The notes beneath the pieces are model-generated. The model saw nothing but the letters and a program-made list of their open reading frames with translations. It had not been told where the DNA came from and did no database searches. Below, one piece after another: positions 14,777-17,896 of a stretch of DNA of 17,896 nt. Position 1 is the first letter of the stretch. Each line of letters opens with the position of its first letter. Source of the DNA: Clostridiales bacterium (GTDB lineage: Bacteria; Bacillota; Clostridia; Oscillospirales; Acutalibacteraceae); contig JAJQGZ010000105.1 of NCBI GenBank assembly GCA_021200075.1, positions 1-17,896 on the forward strand. Direction: 5' to 3'. Position numbers and translations under genes: made by a program.

Positions 14777-15532
14777 ATGAAATTTATTTCCTGGAATGTA
14801 AACGGCTTGAGAGCCTGTATGAGCAAAAATTTTGTGGAATTTTTTAATGATTGCGACGCAGATATATTCTGCTTACAGGAAACGAAGCTTCAGCAAGGGC
14901 AGATTGATTTTGCTCCCGAGGGATATAACTGCTACTGGAATTACGCTCAAAAAAAGGGATATTCCGGCACGGCGATATTTACCAAAAAAGAACCGATTTC
15001 CATAAAATACGGTATGGGCATTGAAGAACACGACAATGAGGGCAGGCTGATTACTCTTGAATTTGAGGATTTCTACTTTGCCACCGTCTATGTTCCCAAT
15101 TCTCAGCGAGAGCTGAAACGCATCGACTACCGTATGCAGTGGGAGAACGATTTCAGGAATTATATCCTCTCCCTCGACGCCGTTAAGCCCGTTATATACT
15201 GCGGTGATTTGAATGTCGCTCACAAAGAGATTGATTTGAAAAATCCGAAGACTAACCATAATAACGCAGGCTTTACCGATATGGAGCGGGATAAATTTTC
15301 AAAATTGCTCGACAGCGGATTTACCGACACATTCCGTCTGTTTTACCCCGATACCGAGGGTATTTACAGCTGGTGGTCATATATGTTCAAGGCAAGGGAA
15401 AAGAATGTTGGGTGGAGAATCGACTATTTCGTATCATCGGAAAGGCTGAACGACAAGCTGATTGATGCAAAAATCCACACCGACATACTCGGCTCAGACC
15501 ACTGTCCGATTGAGCTTGACGCAAATATTTAA
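14777..15532 (+). CDS. xth: Exodeoxyribonuclease III / AP endonuclease
   Basis: 251 residues, the usual length. Motifs of the ExoIII (EEP) family are in order: SWNVNGLRAC (5-14; Asn7 metal site), LQETKL (33-38; Glu35), YVPNSQ (105-110), CGDLNVAH (142-149; Asp144 and Asn146), WWSY, WRIDYF (213-218) and GSDHCPI (239-245; Asp241-His242 catalytic pair). The enzyme cuts DNA 5' to abasic sites and removes damaged 3' ends in base-excision repair, in the cytosol. The ribosome site (AAGGA 14759-14763) is 13 bases from the ATG, so expression may depend on read-through from the formyltransferase gene. All key residues are present, and no lesion is seen although neighbours are broken. Confidence 0.97.
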   Translation: MKFISWNVNGLRACMSKNFVEFFNDCDADIFCLQETKLQQGQIDFAPEGYNCYWNYAQKKGYSGTAIFTKKEPISIKYGMGIEEHDNEGRLITLEFEDFYFATVYVPNSQRELKRIDYRMQWENDFRNYILSLDAVKPVIYCGDLNVAHKEIDLKNPKTNHNNAGFTDMERDKFSKLLDSGFTDTFRLFYPDTEGIYSWWSYMFKAREKNVGWRIDYFVSSERLNDKLIDAKIHTDILGSDHCPIELDANI

Positions 15533-15559
15533 CACCTTGCCGAATCACGGAGGCGATTG

Positions 15560-15765
15560 ATGCGCAAGACAATTTCAGCATACTGTGTGAAAGCTGCCGT
15601 TACAACGAAATTGACGATGAAAGCGAGGAGAGCTTTTGCCGTCTGGTTCTTGACGAGGACGAATATGCACGCCTGGAGCTTTATAACAAATACTCAGGCA
15701 AAAATTCCTGTCCGTACTTCTCCCCGTTCGGCGATGAGTATGATATTGTAAAAAAGCAGAATTAG
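15560..15765 (+). pseudogene. DUF6472-type small Cys protein, frameshifted after three codons
   Basis: ATG 15560 has GGAGG (15549-15553) six bases upstream. If one A is added to the AA at 15566-15567 the frame gives MRKDNFSILCESCRYNEI and runs 68 residues to TAG 15763-15765. Without the correction the frame starting at this ATG gives an unrelated, unconvincing peptide. The restored protein has CESC, a third Cys in SFCRLVLDEDEY and a fourth in SCPYFSPFGDEYDIVKKQN. This spacing and the closing Tyr/Asp-rich part match the DUF6472 family of Clostridia, a likely four-Cys zinc-binding small protein of unknown function. It follows the exonuclease gene by 27 bases and is probably in the same operon. 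The single lesion may be a sequencing error. Confidence 0.7.
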
Positions 15766-15808
15766 CAAAGCACAGTAAAAATTCCGTTAAAAATTTCAGG
15801 TGATAATA

Positions 15809-17732
15809 ATGAAAAAAATACTTTCCCTTATCCTTGCAGTGCTAATGATGACAGGCACTTGTGCCGCTGTTACTGCAACGGCATATGCGGCGAGCGCATC
15901 GTATAAAATAATCAGGGTTACCCCGTCAAAAAGCAATGCGGCGGCTGATATTCAAAAAGCTCTTGACTAGGCAAAGAAAAATGCCACAGCAAAAAAGAAA
16001 TACAAAATAATAATCAAAAAAGGGACATATACAATCAAAAAAACAGCTCATTGTATATTCAAATACATATCTTGTATGCACAAATGTAACGCTGAAAAAG
16101 GGATTTCCTAATAACACATTATTCTCGGTCGGCAAATTCAAAACCGTTGCCAAGGGATATAAAGCATACCAAAACATAACCTTTGACGGCGGCACATTTG
16201 ACTGCAACGGCAGCAGCGGAAAAATTCAAAAGGGCGCACTGACGCTTTTCCGCGCAACAAATGTGACAATCAAAAATGTGACTATGACGAATGTGAAAAA
16301 CGGTCATCACCTTGCAATCGCCGGCTGCAGTAAGGTTCCCATAACAAACTGCACATTTTCAAAGCATTACAAGAGCAGTTCCAACACCGATTCTCTCGAA
16401 GCCGTGCATCTTGACATCCTGCAAAAAGAGCGTTTCCCCGGTCTTGCATCAAAAAGCTACGACGGCACTATGAACAAGAATATCACCGTTGAAAACTGCA
16501 AATTCAAAAATGTTGACAGAGGTGCGGGAACTCACAGCATCTTCACCGGTAAATATATGAGTAATATTGCTATCAAGAACAATAAATTTACCAATATCAA
16601 AGGATACACAATTCAGGGTTCGGGTTATATCAATTCCATAATAACCGGCAATAAAATCAAAAACTGCGGAGCCGGAATTTATTTCAGAAGTGTTATTGCA
16701 GGTACTGACACAACTTATAAATACGGCAATAAAATCACGCACGACACCGGCACGGTTATTGCAAACAACACCATTTCGGTAAGGGATAACAAGTCAAACG
16801 ACTACGGGCAAACTCCTTACGGAATCCGTATTTACGGCAAGAAAACCACATCATCGACCAATGTTTCAGGCTGAAAATCGGCGGCAGGAGACTACAGACA
16901 ATACAATGTCACCGTGGAAAATAACAAAATCACAATGAAGTGTGACGGCTATGCTCCGTGGGTTACGGCAACCGGCAATACAATAACCTGCAACTCGCTT
17001 TCAATCATAAATTCCGGAGCATTTATTGACAGCTCAGATGGAGTAAGCCTTTCTCAAAATGTCATTACCGGCGCAAACGGCGACGGCATACTGCTCAAAA
17101 ACTGCACGATAACTCTGACATCAAACACTGTCAGCGACAATACGGAAAGCGGAGTAAACTGCCTTGACGGCACGGTTTTGACATCAAATTCAAACACATA
17201 CAAAAGCAATAAATCTCACGGACTGAAAATTAACAGCTCTACGGCAACGATTTCTATGACGAACGACACCCTTTCCTCCAACAAAGAAAACGGTGTAAAC
17301 GCCAACGCATCCACCGTTACCATGAGCGAATGTACGGTAAAATCCAACAACAAATCAAACGGCGACAGCACACAGGCGGGAATTTGCATTACCCAAGGTG
17401 CCAAGGTAAGCTTAAACAGCTGCTCGGTAAGCTCAAATAAGGATTACGGCATTTATGTTACGCAAAGCTCAAGTTCCACTGTCTCCGGCTGTACGGTAAA
17501 TTCAAACAGCAACGACGGCATTTATGTCATCCAAAGCTCTAAAGCGACAATAAGCAGTTGCTCGATATCCGGCAACGAAAACGGAATTTACCTTACAAGC
17601 AGTGCGACAGGCTCTGTAAAAGACTGCAATATCTGCAACAATTCATCCTATGGAATATACAAAGCAAACGCCGCCGGAACTTTCAATTTCAGCGGCAACA
17701 CAACATCAAACCCACAGGGCGACAGAATATAA
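15809..17732 (+). pseudogene. Broken secreted right-handed beta-helix protein
   Basis: Restored, about 640 residues. The start MKKILSLILAVLMMTG is a signal peptide ending near ATAYAAS; AGGTGAT lies upstream. The body is a pectate-lyase-like/NosD-type parallel beta-helix with many turns of the N-x-I/V-x-x-N-x-I pattern: ITVENCKF, IAIKNNKF, IITGNKI, VIANNTI. The last third has Ser/Asn-rich repeats such as GIYVTQSSSSTVSGCTV and GIYVIQSSKATISSCSI. Lesions: TAG at 15968-15970 (ALD-stop-AKKNA, Lys expected), one extra A in the run 16037-16043, and TGA at 16872-16874 (NVSG-stop-KSAAG). The remaining frames are long and clean, so the decay is recent or partly artefact. Such proteins bind or cleave polysaccharides; no lyase catalytic residues could be assigned. 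Confidence 0.8.
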
Positions 17733-17769
17733 ATCCGAAATATAAAACCATAAATAAAATATATTAAAA

Positions 17770-17795
17770 GGGACTGCCTCAGCCGAGACAGTCCC
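17770..17795 (-). terminator. Strong hairpin, terminator-like on the minus strand
   Basis: GGGACTG (17770-17776) pairs with CAGTCCC (17789-17795), with an inner CTC/GAG pair set. On the minus strand it is followed by TTTTAATATATTTT, so it would end a gene entering from the right edge. On the plus strand there is no T run. Confidence 0.55.
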
Positions 17796-17848
17796 TCAGT
17801 CTGTCGATAAAACGGTCATAACCACGCCCAATTAATTTATATTTTGTA

Positions 17849-17869
17849 GGGGCGGATATCATCCGCCCC
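17849..17869. repeat. Perfect GC-rich palindrome, REP-like interspersed element
   Basis: GGGGCGGAT (17849-17857), loop ATC, ATCCGCCCC (17861-17869). Preceded by TTTTGTA. Palindromes of this form recur many times in genomes of gut Clostridia as far as I recall; only one copy is in this window. It is far more GC-rich than its surroundings. Confidence 0.6.
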
Positions 17870-17896
17870 GCTCTATAATTACAACCTCTTTGCCTC

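Noticed and set aside
8171..16874. Stop-codon reassignment (TGA read as Gly or Trp, TAG as Lys).
   Set aside because: The first ATP-grasp gene ends on a genuine TGA (complement 12547-12549, overlapping the next ATG), GH27 ends on TAG, and most genes contain no in-frame TGA or TAG. The three internal stops are better seen as lesions.

Overview
The window looks like chromosomal DNA of a low-GC, Gram-positive gut anaerobe of the class Clostridia, most likely Oscillospiraceae/Ruminococcaceae-like. I infer this from gene families typical of that group: an IscU-like scaffold paired with a GGGtGRT protein, a GH27 alpha-galactosidase with an inserted carbohydrate-binding module, a stand-alone AICAR formyltransferase and a DUF6472-type small Cys protein. 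Strong AAGGAGG-type ribosome sites and sigma-A-like promoters fit. No rRNA, tRNA, CRISPR array, transposase or phage gene was seen.

Layout. 1-209 (-) is the start of a PqqD-like peptide chaperone that runs off the left edge. 460-2175 (+) is a two-gene operon, Fe-S scaffold-like protein plus GGGtGRT protein, closed by a terminator. 2405-3411 (+) is a Nudix gene broken by three frameshifts and a lost start. 3436-6852 (+) holds a small multidrug-export family membrane protein, an NTP_transf_5 nucleotidyltransferase and a membrane-anchored GH27 alpha-galactosidase; the last two overlap. 6853-7118 is a rich regulatory gap: a short tandem duplication, three 13-bp repeats inside a promoter spacer, and a leader that can fold into two hairpins plus a pseudoknot. 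It lies before an orphan family-3 solute-binding lipoprotein (7119-7976).

8054-9763 (-) is a two-component system with an intact OmpR-type regulator and a broken histidine kinase. 9973-10671 (+) is a broken CmpB-type membrane protein gene. 10755-11670 (-) is an E2/CAT-fold acyltransferase frameshifted near its start. 11783-13440 (-) is a coupled pair of RimK-like ATP-grasp ligases. 13574-15765 (+) is AICAR formyltransferase, exonuclease III and a DUF6472-type gene, followed by a large secreted beta-helix pseudogene (15809-17732). Two palindromes end the window.

The most unusual overall trait is the lesions. Six of seventeen genes are broken, mostly by one-base changes in homopolymer runs, but also by three substitution-type stop codons and one 14-bp tandem duplication. 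Five short (12-17 bp) tandem duplications cluster between 6857 and 10717. Either the sequence carries uncorrected errors, or this lineage has a slippage-prone, decaying accessory genome. The intact genes include the likely housekeeping ones. The best candidates for undescribed biology are the structured leader at 6973-7068, the repeat-containing promoter before it, and the GGGtGRT/scaffold pair, whose function is unknown.
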